Source: Bacteroidia bacterium
GTDB taxonomy: Bacteria; Bacteroidota; Bacteroidia; B-17B0; Aurantibacillaceae
Reading direction: 5' to 3'
Assembly: GCA_016787895.1 (NCBI GenBank)
Contig: JAEUTN010000022.1
Location: 248,001-312,000 of the forward strand
Length of the DNA stretch: 64,000 nucleotides
Shown here: positions 34,473-43,719 of the stretch, piece after piece
How the letters are laid out: each line of letters opens with the position of its first letter
Position numbering within the stretch: position 1 is the stretch's first letter
Program-made: the position numbers and the translations under genes
The notes under the pieces: generated by a model
What the model saw: the letters and a program-made list of their open reading frames with translations, nothing else
Told to the model about the DNA's origin: nothing
The model's database searches: none

Positions 34473-36331
34473 GTAAATCATTAGAAGAAGTAAATGCCAG
34501 TGTAAACACCGAGAGAAGGAGCAGCTTCAGGCGATTGTTGGCCTTTTTTGGTCCCGCTTACATGATCAGTGTAGGTTATATGGATCCCGGCAACTGGGCC
34601 ACCGATATTGCCGGAGGCAGCAAATTTGGTTACAGTTTATTGTGGGTGCTGGTAATGAGCAACCTTATTGCCCTTTTGCTTCAAAGTCATTGCGCCCGTT
34701 TGGGTTTGGTAAGCGGAAGAGATCTGGCGCAGGCCTCCCGTGAAAATTATCCGCGTCTTGTCAACTTTTTTCTCTACTTCCTGGCAGAAATTGCTATTGC
34801 CGCCTGCGATCTGGCTGAAGTGCTGGGCATGGCCATTGGTTTACATCTGCTCTTTCCTTCCATCAGTATCCTCACAGGGGTGTGCATTACAGTGTTAGAT
34901 AGTTTTATTTTGCTCTTTCTGCTGAACCAGGGCATACGAAAACTGGAAGCCTTTATTATCAGTTTAGTGGCCTTAATCGGTATCTCCTTTTTAATGCAAT
35001 TGTTTATCGCCAAACCCGAAATCCCCGAGGTGGTTTCCGGGCTTATCCCGTTTATTGAAAACGACGAAGCCCTTTACATTGCCATAGGCATTATTGGAGC
35101 CACTGTAATGCCCCACAACCTTTACCTGCACAGCTCTTTGGTACAAACCCGCTCTTTTAAACGCACCAATACCGAAATTAAAAAAGCCATACGTTTTAAC
35201 ATTGTCGACTCCGCCATCGCCCTCAACATGGCATTGTTTGTGAATGCTGCCATCCTCATCTTAGCCGCCTCCGCGTTTTTTATGAATGGGCAACATGAAG
35301 TCACCGAAATTCAGGACGCGCACTCTCTTTTGGCACCCATGTTAGGGAGCACTCTGGCCCCTATTTTGTTTGCTGTGGCATTAATTGCCGCTGGACAAAG
35401 CTCCACCATCACCGGAACACTGGCAGGACAAGTGGTGATGGAAGGTTACCTGAATTTGCGCTTAAGACCCTGGATCAGGCGTTTGCTCACGCGCCTCATC
35501 GCTATCATCCCTGCCTTCATAGCCATTTGGGTGCTGGGCGAAAGTGCTACCGGTAAATTGCTCATCTTTTCTCAGGTGGTGTTGAGTTTGCAACTCGGCT
35601 TTGCCATCATTCCCCTTATTCACTTTGTGAGTGACGGCAAAATCATGGGAGAATTTAAAATTCCCAAATGGCAAAAAATAATGTCGTGGGTCGCAGCACT
35701 GGCCATCATCAGCCTGAACATTAAAATGGTTTACAATGAAATCACGGATTTACTTGTTAACGGTTCACATCCCGTTCTGGTGAGTTTTACCCTGGTGCCC
35801 ATCTGTATCTTTTGTTTTATGATGCTCATCTATATTTTGCTTCAACCTTTTATTATGAATCGCTTCAAAAAAACAGAGAAAGCCTTTCACAGCGATTTTC
35901 GTCCCTTGCTTTTAACCGAACTAAGTCCAAGTAATCGCATTGCAATCACCGTCGACTTTAGTTCAAGTGACAACAAAGCCATCAACAAAGCCCTGCAAAT
36001 GGGTACCAAAGCTTCCACCTTTATTTTGATTCATGTGCTGGAAAGCACAGGGGCTGTGGTGTACGGCGAAGAGACACGCGATTTGGAAAGAGACGAAGAC
36101 GGGGCCAAACTGATTGAATACCAGAAATTATTGCAACAAGCCGGTTTTTTAGTTGATATTCAATTGGGTTTTGGTGATGCCAAAAAAGCCATCCCCAAAT
36201 TGGTGAAGGAATTAAATTGCGATACGCTGGTAATGGGCACTCACGGGCACCGTACCTTAAAGGACCTGCTATTGGGTTCTACAATAGACAGCATCCGGCA
36301 CGAAATAAAAATTCCTATGGTGCTTGTTTAG
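34469..36331 (+). CDS. mntH: Nramp manganese transporter fused to a universal stress domain
   Basis: A 620-residue fusion. Residues about 15-455 form an Nramp transporter of about eleven helices with both metal-site motifs intact: DPGN at 39-42 and MPHN beginning at Met214. Residues about 475-620 form a UspA-type cytosolic domain ending in the loop MGTHGHRTLKDLLLGS, which resembles the ATP-binding glycine motif of Usp proteins. Proton-coupled Mn2+ (possibly Fe2+) uptake is expected; the Usp domain could gate it by nucleotide. The gene overlaps mntR by 4 bp and converges on the glycosyltransferase gene with a 17-bp overlap at the 3' ends. Confidence 0.93.
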   Translation: MSKSLEEVNASVNTERRSSFRRLLAFFGPAYMISVGYMDPGNWATDIAGGSKFGYSLLWVLVMSNLIALLLQSHCARLGLVSGRDLAQASRENYPRLVNFFLYFLAEIAIAACDLAEVLGMAIGLHLLFPSISILTGVCITVLDSFILLFLLNQGIRKLEAFIISLVALIGISFLMQLFIAKPEIPEVVSGLIPFIENDEALYIAIGIIGATVMPHNLYLHSSLVQTRSFKRTNTEIKKAIRFNIVDSAIALNMALFVNAAILILAASAFFMNGQHEVTEIQDAHSLLAPMLGSTLAPILFAVALIAAGQSSTITGTLAGQVVMEGYLNLRLRPWIRRLLTRLIAIIPAFIAIWVLGESATGKLLIFSQVVLSLQLGFAIIPLIHFVSDGKIMGEFKIPKWQKIMSWVAALAIISLNIKMVYNEITDLLVNGSHPVLVSFTLVPICIFCFMMLIYILLQPFIMNRFKKTEKAFHSDFRPLLLTELSPSNRIAITVDFSSSDNKAINKALQMGTKASTFILIHVLESTGAVVYGEETRDLERDEDGAKLIEYQKLLQQAGFLVDIQLGFGDAKKAIPKLVKELNCDTLVMGTHGHRTLKDLLLGSTIDSIRHEIKIPMVLV

Positions 36332-37445
36332 ACTCGGCAAACACCAAACGAATCAGTTTTTTTGCGTTCAATTGATTATCGAAAAGAATGAGCAATTTTT
36401 TGCGATCGTTCAGTTGCTCCTGCCGCATTTGAACACCGGCCATTTGGTTGATTCTGGAAATAAACTCCGCGCCATTCTTTGCTACAAACAAACCATCGTT
36501 TTCTCTTAAACCTGTACCTTCCAGCATTTCAGGATTACACACCACAAAACCGCATGTATTCAATACGTTCAGCAATTTGAGTTTTAACCCGGTGGCCTGA
36601 GAGGTATAAAGCACATGAACATTGGCCTGACGAATGAGTTGCTGCATGTGTTCATCGCCCGGACTTTTAATCAACTGCACGTTTTTGTTACGCGAGAGTT
36701 GCTGCACCAATCCCGGTGAAGGCTCTAACCCGGCCACGATTACTTTTTGCCTTAAGTGAGGAAAAACTTCCTTGCTTAGCCAAACCACAGCCTCCTCATT
36801 TTCAGAAACAGACAGATTACCGTGAAACAATACGTATGGTTCAGTTCCTTCAAGGGATTTTAATTCTCCCGGATGAAAACTCGGCAGAAATTCACAAGGC
36901 ACTTCAGGGTATTTCCGTTTAAAATAATTCCTGTCCCTGATGTTTACCGCCAAAATAAGTGAAGCGTGACGAATAATGGCTTCATACCGTTTTAACTTAA
37001 ATGCCTCCAGTTTTAGATACACCTTGTTCAGGAGATTTTTTTCGGCTTTGGCCAATCCTGAATAATAATCGTGTTCAATGTTGCTATGGCGGTAAATACA
37101 AAAGCGTCCCCTGAAAGCCTTGTCGCGCATAAGCCAGGTGGTGTGTAACACCTCGAAAAGGATAGGGTAATTGTTGCTGAGCAGATTTTTTTTAAGCTGG
37201 GCCGATTGCCTTGACCTCACCGTATATGGCAAGAGGGAAAAATGCGACCAAAGCGAAGTTTTTCGCGGGTAATACGTTACGGTTTCGCAATACGCGTTCA
37301 GTTCAGGTGCCGGCGAACGACCGTAATGAAAACAATGTAGATGAATTTTTACACCATTCTGGTGCAGGCACTTGATTTTGTAAAACACATCCATCACCCC
37401 ACCGTAATTGGCGGGATAAGGCACGTCGAACGAAACAATATGCAA
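36315..37445 (-). CDS. GT-B type glycosyltransferase
   Basis: A 376-residue cytosolic protein with the two-domain GT-B shape. An N-terminal glycine-rich PYPANYGG segment and a C-terminal nucleotide-sugar half with VAGLEPSPG and an ARTKLKLL-like stretch (QATGLKLKLLNVLNTCGFVV) resemble GT4-type enzymes. The EX7E motif is weak. Donor and acceptor are unknown. It follows the B12 uptake genes on the same strand with a 32-bp gap, so it may be a passenger of that operon. Confidence 0.83.
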   Translation of the reverse strand: MHIVSFDVPYPANYGGVMDVFYKIKCLHQNGVKIHLHCFHYGRSPAPELNAYCETVTYYPRKTSLWSHFSLLPYTVRSRQSAQLKKNLLSNNYPILFEVLHTTWLMRDKAFRGRFCIYRHSNIEHDYYSGLAKAEKNLLNKVYLKLEAFKLKRYEAIIRHASLILAVNIRDRNYFKRKYPEVPCEFLPSFHPGELKSLEGTEPYVLFHGNLSVSENEEAVVWLSKEVFPHLRQKVIVAGLEPSPGLVQQLSRNKNVQLIKSPGDEHMQQLIRQANVHVLYTSQATGLKLKLLNVLNTCGFVVCNPEMLEGTGLRENDGLFVAKNGAEFISRINQMAGVQMRQEQLNDRKKLLILFDNQLNAKKLIRLVFAESKQAP

Positions 37446-37477
37446 GTGCTGGCTCAGTGCACCAAAGATGATATTTT

Positions 37478-38524
37478 TTACTCGAAATAAAAACCATTGG
37501 CGTTGATGCCGGCTTTAAATTCCGCTTTTTTGCTGCCCATTGCCGAATACACCGTAATGTGGGAGCGCTGAACATAGTCTAAAGCATCCGAAACATAAAT
37601 CTCGGAAGTGATTGGGTGAACGCCAATGCCATAAAAATGACTTTGCCCGGAGGTAACAAGTGGAACATCCGGTAAACCTGCAGCATTTACCGGCATTGCA
37701 CAAACACCTTTGTCGATAAAATACAAGGTGTCCTTTTTTCCGTTTATGGCCAGTTTAAATGGTTCACGATTGGCCGCAAACACAAAGGATTTTTCCAGGT
37801 CATGTGTTGAAGTATTAATCAGGGAGAGTCGAGCCGGGGAAGCCGCAAAATCTCCGGAACTTAACACCCAAAGCTTAGCGTTTTTATCGGCCTGAATGCC
37901 GGAAGCGTTTTTTCCCACCCATATACTGTCCTCTACTTTGTCCTGGCTGGGATCTATCACATACGCATATTCTTTGTTCACATTGCACACGTATACTTTG
38001 TTGTGTAAGAGCACCATCTCTTCCGTCCAACCGGGCAAAACAATACTATGACTCAGGGCATTGTTGGACAAGTTAACTACAGAGATACAACCTGACTTGT
38101 AATCGCTCACATAAGCTTTGTTGGCACTTACCTGAAGCATGTAGCGGGGCGACATGAAGCCAGTGATGTTGCTGCTCAACTTAAAATTTTTATCACACAC
38201 CACCACTTTGCCTGAATTGTTCACCACTATATAGTACTTATCATTGATGAGCACCATGCTTTGAGCCACATCGCCCAAAGCCATGTTGTTAACAGCTTTG
38301 AATTGGTCTTCCTGAACTTCGTTGTTCTTTCTGTTGTATAGTGAGATGGATGCATTACCGGAGGTGAAATTTCCTTCATTTACCACAAACACCCGTTCCG
38401 ATGGTTCAGGCTCCTCCAGCACCAAGGGCTGAGGCTCGGGTTGGTCCTTCACGCAAGAGAAGAACACTGAACCAAACAGAAAGGATATTAAAAAAAACCT
38501 GGATAAAAATGCCATTTTACTCAT
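37478..38524 (-). CDS. BtuG-like surface propeller lipoprotein (DUF5074/YncE-like)
   Basis: About 348 residues from the ATG at 38524 (38515 is a close alternative); the longer frame to 38626 lies inside the neighbouring gene. A lipoprotein signal ends at FFSC. The mature chain is a seven-bladed YVTN-type propeller with blades such as VFVVNEGNFTSGNASISLY and YIVVNNSGKVVVCDK. This matches the DUF5074 family that includes Bacteroides BtuG, a surface protein that hands cobalamin to BtuB. The riboswitch and BtuB-like gene upstream support the same role here; the assignment is by fold and context. Confidence 0.85.
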   Translation of the reverse strand: MSKMAFLSRFFLISFLFGSVFFSCVKDQPEPQPLVLEEPEPSERVFVVNEGNFTSGNASISLYNRKNNEVQEDQFKAVNNMALGDVAQSMVLINDKYYIVVNNSGKVVVCDKNFKLSSNITGFMSPRYMLQVSANKAYVSDYKSGCISVVNLSNNALSHSIVLPGWTEEMVLLHNKVYVCNVNKEYAYVIDPSQDKVEDSIWVGKNASGIQADKNAKLWVLSSGDFAASPARLSLINTSTHDLEKSFVFAANREPFKLAINGKKDTLYFIDKGVCAMPVNAAGLPDVPLVTSGQSHFYGIGVHPITSEIYVSDALDYVQRSHITVYSAMGSKKAEFKAGINANGFYFE

Positions 38525-39533
38525 CTTTAAGCACCTTGATGCGTTTGGTGGTTTGCGAGTTTGAAATTTCAAAAAGGTAAAGTCCTGATGGCAGGCCCGA
38601 AAGATCAAAAGTGTTAGAGCTTGCACTCAGTTCATTAGAGAATACTGTTTTGCCCTGAAGGTCGAGGATACGGAGTTGTGTGTCATCCGGAAAATTTCCT
38701 TCAGTTGATATCCTAACCAGGTCGTGAACGGGAGACGGGTATACTTTAACATCTTCCAAACCTTCGTTTTCATTCAGACCAAGGATGACACCATTGCTTG
38801 TAAAATTATCAAGAGCAAAAAACAAGGGTGTATTAATTCCAAATTGCCCTACGTCGGAAGAATACATCCAAAATTTCAGACTGTCTACTTCACCAAGTGA
38901 AGAGGTGTTTACCCATTGCCAGGTGTCAACAATATAATCCAGCGCACTGTTGTTCGAACGAAAATCGGCTAAATAAAACACAACACTGTCGCTTTTCAGC
39001 TGTCCGTTATCGTACCCTTTAACAGTGAGTTTAAAAAAATCAGGGTAAGCGCCCTGAGCAATGGTTGTTCCTGAGCCCGTGCCTGTTGTGTCACCAAATT
39101 TTCTTGAAAATCCATTGGCAGTATCTCCCAGCAACATCATTTTATAAGCGTAGGTGGTGTTGGTCACGTAAAAACCGTCAACTGTATTTTGCGCGGAAGC
39201 CAGTTGAATTACAGCCCGGTCCTGCCCCACCACAAATTTGGATGAAGCGTTGTAGCCTTTGTAAGCCCTTACGCCGTACAAATTGGTAAAGGTTCCATTG
39301 GCAGAATCATTCACGTTGGTGTAAGCGAATCCACCTGTCCAAAACCAGCTGTTACCAAATTTAGAATATTGGTGTTGAAACGTGGCATTTGCCGTGATAA
39401 AAGGAGCACCCGTTGTATCCTTGTAATACGTGTTAGGGCTCAGGGTGAAGGTCTCAAAATCTGCGACGAGTAATTGCCCCGTGGAATTGAGGGCGCAAAA
39501 AAGCATTAAACTGAGTAAGAAGGTTTTTTTCAT
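38517..39533 (-). CDS. DUF4465-like T9SS-sorted surface protein of the B12 locus
   Basis: A 338-residue secreted protein. It has a signal peptide (MKKTFLLSLMLFCALNSTG), a beta-sandwich region (about 22-245) with FENFxL-like N-terminus (VADFETFTLSPNTYY), GGFAYTNVND and YALDNF-like ends resembling DUF4465, and a type A sorting domain (VYPSPVHDLVRI to the end). It overlaps the receptor gene by 4 bp (ATGA) and the propeller lipoprotein by 8 bp, so it belongs to the cobalamin-controlled operon. A cobalamin-binding role is inferred from that position. Confidence 0.82.
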   Translation of the reverse strand: MKKTFLLSLMLFCALNSTGQLLVADFETFTLSPNTYYKDTTGAPFITANATFQHQYSKFGNSWFWTGGFAYTNVNDSANGTFTNLYGVRAYKGYNASSKFVVGQDRAVIQLASAQNTVDGFYVTNTTYAYKMMLLGDTANGFSRKFGDTTGTGSGTTIAQGAYPDFFKLTVKGYDNGQLKSDSVVFYLADFRSNNSALDYIVDTWQWVNTSSLGEVDSLKFWMYSSDVGQFGINTPLFFALDNFTSNGVILGLNENEGLEDVKVYPSPVHDLVRISTEGNFPDDTQLRILDLQGKTVFSNELSASSNTFDLSGLPSGLYLFEISNSQTTKRIKVLKDE

Positions 39534-41485
39534 TGTTTGTTGTTTATGGATTTATTTTTCTTTTGATAATTGGTTAAAACGCTGATGCCCACTTCAAAAT
39601 TTCGCAGCGGCATGGCCCTTCCTTCAACCACCTGGTAATTCGAATTGAACAGGTTGTTGCAGCCGAGAAAGATAACCAGGTTCAGACTGTTTTGTGGATA
39701 GGTATAATTCAATCGTATTGAAGATAGATGGTAAGGATCCAGCCACTGTGAGTTATCGCTGCTGGTAAAACGGTAGCCGGTGTATTGTTGGAAAAAGCTC
39801 AGGCTGGTGCTTTCATACCACACCTTTGCCGAAGCCACAAACATATACCGGGGTGTATAAATGAGTTGTTTGTTTTTGGTATCGCTGTTAAGCTGCTGGG
39901 TTTCCTCAATCGTTGAAAGCACATAAGTGCTGTGAAGCGTGAATTGCCATCCAAACTCCTTGTTCTTATAACGCAATTGCCAGTCGGTTTCAGTGCCCCT
40001 GCTCCAAACCTCCTGGATGTTTTCGGGACTTGAAATCCCGGAAGGACCCGGTACCCAAAGCACCCAATTTTTTATTTGACGCGAATAAACTGAGCCTCCG
40101 ATGGAAATTAAATACCGTTTTATGGGTTTTGTGTAAATGGCGCCTGCTTCATAAGTATAGCCTTCTTCGGGCTGGAGCTGAGGGTTACCGCCAGGTTGCC
40201 AGTACAATTCGTTCAAAGTGGGTTGCCTGTAAATTCTTGCAGTATTGGCCTGCAATTTTAATTCAGGCAGTATAAAATAATCCAGAGAAAGATTACCTGT
40301 AACCGGCAAAGTAGCCGCCGAAAAATATTCTGCTCTTAAAGAAACCGAAGCCTGCAGTCGATGATCAATAAACAGAGAACGATGGCCTAACAATAATGAG
40401 AATCGGTTTAAGCCGGGCTGGCCCACATAATTATCAGAAGTGGCTGAACTCAAGGTGCTGTTAATGCCAAAATGCAGGCGGTGATTTGTGTGGTAGTTCA
40501 AAAAATTTTCATTTTCCAGAACAATGGTTTTGGATTGACTCTTTGAATACAAAGCGATTAAACTGTCGGTATAGTTGATTTGCTCTATGAACCCGGCCCC
40601 CCTTATTACTGATTGCAGACGTGGTCCATTGTAATTCCATGAAAGCGTGCCACGTGCTGCTTTGTCGTATTGATATGATTTGCTCACAAAGATTTGATCC
40701 GCGGGGGGAATTTGTCTTTCGTTCGTATTTAACCATACATTAAATGCAAGTGAACTTCTTTTTCCGGTGATGACTTTAAATTCCTGCAGCAATCCTAAAA
40801 ACCGGTAGGGGGCCTGATGTTGCGTAAGCACCGCTCCCGAATCGTTTTTGAATTTGTAGGTATTATTGGAATGGTTGCCATACAATTTAGTGGAAAGCAC
40901 CCACTTTTTTTTACTGTACACCGCTGCTAATCCCACATTAGCGGTACCAAAACTGTTTGTGTTAACGTTTAACAATACACTGGTGCCGGTGTTGAAGGGA
41001 CTTGAATTTTGTAATAAAATACTTCCGCTTACGGCTCCGCTGCCCCACAAAGCCGAAGAACCGCCATACTCCACTGCCGCTTTATCAAATAAAAACACCG
41101 GCAAACTGCTAAGGTCCGATTGCCCAAGCATGGGGTTTTGAATGTTGAACCCGTTCCACAACAAAGCACTGTGGTAGGCGCTTCCTCCCCGCATGGCTGT
41201 GGTGGACAAAGCTCCGGGTCCGTAATTTTTAATAAAGATGCCTGTGTTTTCGCTCAATAAGTCGTTCAGCGTTTTGTAACGGTACAAACTCAGCAAACTT
41301 GAATCGAGTTCCTGATGTTTTTTGCCGCTTGAAAATTTTCCGCTTTTCTCTATCACAATATCCACTTCCTTCAGAGTGGTGGTATCCTGAGCATTCACAT
41401 CAACGCATACCATCAGCACCAAAAACAAAACACTTCGTTTAAGTAAACAAACGCGTATGCAATCGCTATTACGAATTCCTCTCAC
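39530..41485 (-). CDS. btuB: BtuB-like TonB-dependent cobalamin receptor
   Basis: A 651-residue outer-membrane receptor. After a signal (about 1-33, ending VNAQ) comes a plug domain (about 50-165) with TLNDLLSENTGIFIKNYG and SAVEYGGSSALWGSG-type sequences (here AAVEYGGSSALWGSGAVSG), then a 22-strand barrel. Length is that of BtuB rather than of SusC. The cobalamin riboswitch in its leader makes vitamin B12 or a related corrinoid the likely ligand. It is the first gene of the B12 operon. The last residues are a basic tail (NYQKKNKSINNKQ), unlike the usual aromatic end. Confidence 0.92.
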   Translation of the reverse strand: MRGIRNSDCIRVCLLKRSVLFLVLMVCVDVNAQDTTTLKEVDIVIEKSGKFSSGKKHQELDSSLLSLYRYKTLNDLLSENTGIFIKNYGPGALSTTAMRGGSAYHSALLWNGFNIQNPMLGQSDLSSLPVFLFDKAAVEYGGSSALWGSGAVSGSILLQNSSPFNTGTSVLLNVNTNSFGTANVGLAAVYSKKKWVLSTKLYGNHSNNTYKFKNDSGAVLTQHQAPYRFLGLLQEFKVITGKRSSLAFNVWLNTNERQIPPADQIFVSKSYQYDKAARGTLSWNYNGPRLQSVIRGAGFIEQINYTDSLIALYSKSQSKTIVLENENFLNYHTNHRLHFGINSTLSSATSDNYVGQPGLNRFSLLLGHRSLFIDHRLQASVSLRAEYFSAATLPVTGNLSLDYFILPELKLQANTARIYRQPTLNELYWQPGGNPQLQPEEGYTYEAGAIYTKPIKRYLISIGGSVYSRQIKNWVLWVPGPSGISSPENIQEVWSRGTETDWQLRYKNKEFGWQFTLHSTYVLSTIEETQQLNSDTKNKQLIYTPRYMFVASAKVWYESTSLSFFQQYTGYRFTSSDNSQWLDPYHLSSIRLNYTYPQNSLNLVIFLGCNNLFNSNYQVVEGRAMPLRNFEVGISVLTNYQKKNKSINNKQ

Positions 41486-41537
41486 TCTTTTGTTAAATGC
41501 CTGCGTGTTTTGGCCCCAACTCCCGGAGGTTTCAACC

Positions 41538-41690
41538 GTGCTGCAAATGGCAGGTCTTCTGACTTATCCTTACCCGGGCGCCTTCCCATTCTTAACAGAA
41601 CAGTGGCTGTAGAATGCGCGGGTGGTTTTAAGGACACACAGCAGCGGGAACTGTTGGCGAATTTCACACCATTCCCTATTATTCTTTTTC
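41538..41690 (-). ncRNA. cobalamin riboswitch upstream of btuB
   Basis: On the minus strand the expected blocks occur in order: GGGAATGGTGTGAAATTC, then CCCGCTGCTGTG, GCCACTG, TGGGAAGG and AAGTCAGAAGACCTGCC (the B12 box). These are the conserved core of the cobalamin (AdoCbl-type) riboswitch. It lies about 50 bp before the btuB-like ATG and is placed to control that gene when B12 is abundant. A TATATTTG promoter box lies just upstream. The trmH-side ORF start that overlaps this region is rejected. Confidence 0.95.
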
Positions 41691-41707
41691 AAGAACCGTT
41701 TGCGACA

Positions 41708-41715
41708 CAAATATA
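41708..41715 (-). promoter_or_regulatory. TATATTTG -7 box of the B12 operon
   Basis: Exact TAnnTTTG match on the minus strand about 18 bp upstream of the riboswitch 5' edge, so transcription would start just before the aptamer. No clear -33 TTTG is at the usual spacing. Confidence 0.5.
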
Positions 41716-41756
41716 CGATTTCAATGGAAAAATTTAATTTAATTTACAGTCCTTTC

Positions 41757-42437
41757 ATGAGCGAGCTACAGATACACGACCTTATTCCTTACCTGGAAGG
41801 ATTTATTACCGACAAACGCAAAGCGCGTTTACAGCAGGTGTTATCGCAACGCAGCGGGCACATGCGCATTGTGCTCGAAAACGTTTACCAGGCGCACAAC
41901 ACCAGCGCGGTTTTAAGGAGCTGCGATTGTTTTGGTGTACAACATGTGCATTTTATTGAAAACAACAATGCCCTGAAAATAAGCGAGGATGTGGCCCTTG
42001 GCAGCAGCAACTGGCTGAGCATTCACCGTCACAAACATGCGGAGAACAATACATTGGAAGCACTCACCTCTTTAAAAAAAGAAGGTTATAAAATTGTGGC
42101 AACAAGTCCGCATAAAAATGATTTTACCCTGAACGAATTACCGGTTGAACACAAATTTGCCCTGGTGTTTGGCACCGAACTCGAAGGCATTTCAGAAGAA
42201 GTGGTAAAGTCGGCCGATGCGTTTGTGCGTATTCCTATGTATGGTTTCACCGAAAGTTTTAACATCAGTGTAAGCGCTGCCATTTGTATGTATGAACTCA
42301 GCAGAAGAATACGCGAAACGGTGCCCAATTACCATTTGAGTGAAACAGAAAAGACCCGGGTGTATTTTGAATGGTTAAAAAACACAGTACAAAGCAGCGA
42401 GGCTTTGATTGAAGATTTTCTATCAAAGCAAAAATAA
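41757..42437 (+). CDS. trmH: TrmH/SpoU-family RNA 2'-O-methyltransferase
   Basis: About 226 residues from the ATG at 41757 (MSELQIHDL); an ATG at 41724 is an alternative, and the longest frame from 41622 runs into the riboswitch and is rejected. The SPOUT motifs are NTSAVLRSCDCFG (motif 1), FGTELEGIS (motif 2) and ESFNISVSAAI (motif 3), forming the knot that binds S-adenosylmethionine. It resembles TrmH, which methylates G18 of tRNA. It is divergent from the B12 operon and its end overlaps the hemW-like gene by 15 bp. Confidence 0.9.
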   Translation: MSELQIHDLIPYLEGFITDKRKARLQQVLSQRSGHMRIVLENVYQAHNTSAVLRSCDCFGVQHVHFIENNNALKISEDVALGSSNWLSIHRHKHAENNTLEALTSLKKEGYKIVATSPHKNDFTLNELPVEHKFALVFGTELEGISEEVVKSADAFVRIPMYGFTESFNISVSAAICMYELSRRIRETVPNYHLSETEKTRVYFEWLKNTVQSSEALIEDFLSKQK

Positions 42438-43562
42438 ATCGGAAGCAATAGCATCGGCCTGCAGAAGTCCGGCTTCATTCAGAGAATAGACCCCGTTTTC
42501 AATCTTAAAAAACCCCTTCTTTTTAAGGGCTGATGTTTCGAAATGGCTTTTGAATGTCTCCCCAAAATGTGTTTCAATCCATTGCACATTGCAACCTCCC
42601 GAAGTTCTTAAACCTGTTAATACATATTCGTTGTAACGTTCATTGATACTGAGCACTTCTGATTCGTAATGTGCTTCACCGGCTTCAATGGCTTTGCAAT
42701 ACCTTGCATTATTGGCAACATTCCATTGCCTTGAATTCAGATCAAAAGAGTGCGCCGAAGGCCCGATGCCCAAATACGGTTCTTGTTTCCAATAGGCACT
42801 GTTGTGTTTGGCTTCATAACCGGGCTGGGCAAAGTTGGAGACCTCATAGTGCAAAAATCCTGCATCACGCAATTTTTTTCTCAGGAGTTGAAATTGCGCT
42901 ACAGATAACTGTTCGTCCACCCCGGGCTCTTGTCCCCTTTTAATTTTCACACCCAGCTCCGTTTTTTGCTCAATGGTTAAATTGTATGCCGAAATATGGG
43001 TAGGCTGAAGGGCAATGACCTGATCAAGCGTTTCGGACCAGGAACCCAGATCCTGAAATTTGCTGCCATAAATCAGGTCGATACTGATGTTTTGAAAACC
43101 CTTTTCCTGGGCCAGGGTTACGGCCGTAACCGCATCTTCACGACTGTGTTTGCGTTTCATCCATTTTAACTCCTCTTGGTTAAAACTTTGCAAACCTATG
43201 CTTAAACGGTTAATACCGGCGTTTTTCCAGATGCTGAGGGAAGCTTCACTCACGTCATCGGGATTAATTTCAAGGGTGAGTTCAGCATTCGGATGGATGT
43301 TAAAATTACGACGAGCAGCCTGCATCAATTGTGTTAATTCTCCTTCTTCCAAAACGCTGGGGGTGCCTCCTCCAAAGTAAATACTGCTCAATTCTGAGCC
43401 AGGAAGATAGTTTTTGCGTTGTTCGAGTTCCAGAATCATGGCTTCAATCACCTTTCCCTTGTCTTTTAACACAGTGCTAAAATGAAAATCGCAGTAATTG
43501 CAAGCCTGCCGGCAAAAAGGGATATGAAAATAGAGTCCTGGCACCTGCATGAAATTACTCAA
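42423..43562 (-). CDS. hemW: HemW-like radical SAM protein
   Basis: A 379-residue radical SAM protein. The CX3CX2C cluster motif is CRQACNYC (Cys17, 21 and 24), followed by FGGGTPSVLE and a HemN_C domain. As HemW proteins are haem chaperones rather than coproporphyrinogen oxidases, and HemW has CX3CX2C followed directly by Asp-Phe as here (CDFHF), the HemW name is preferred over HemN. Start is 43562 or the next ATG at 43550. Confidence 0.93.
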   Translation of the reverse strand: MSNFMQVPGLYFHIPFCRQACNYCDFHFSTVLKDKGKVIEAMILELEQRKNYLPGSELSSIYFGGGTPSVLEEGELTQLMQAARRNFNIHPNAELTLEINPDDVSEASLSIWKNAGINRLSIGLQSFNQEELKWMKRKHSREDAVTAVTLAQEKGFQNISIDLIYGSKFQDLGSWSETLDQVIALQPTHISAYNLTIEQKTELGVKIKRGQEPGVDEQLSVAQFQLLRKKLRDAGFLHYEVSNFAQPGYEAKHNSAYWKQEPYLGIGPSAHSFDLNSRQWNVANNARYCKAIEAGEAHYESEVLSINERYNEYVLTGLRTSGGCNVQWIETHFGETFKSHFETSALKKKGFFKIENGVYSLNEAGLLQADAIASDLFLL

Positions 43563-43719
43563 TTTTCAGGGGCTATTTAAAATCTGCGTTTGATTTTTGC
43601 AGCCTGTTGTAGCCGCTTGGAACCTAATAATTATGAAGGGGTTATGAAAATCACATTAAGAAAACTTAAATTCCACTATATTTAAAAAAAATTATTATTT
43701 TAGCAGCCGTCTAACCTTA

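Noticed and set aside
41622..41756. Extended N-terminus of the trmH gene
   Set aside because: It would read through the minus-strand cobalamin riboswitch and adds residues absent from the family; ATG at 41757 is used.
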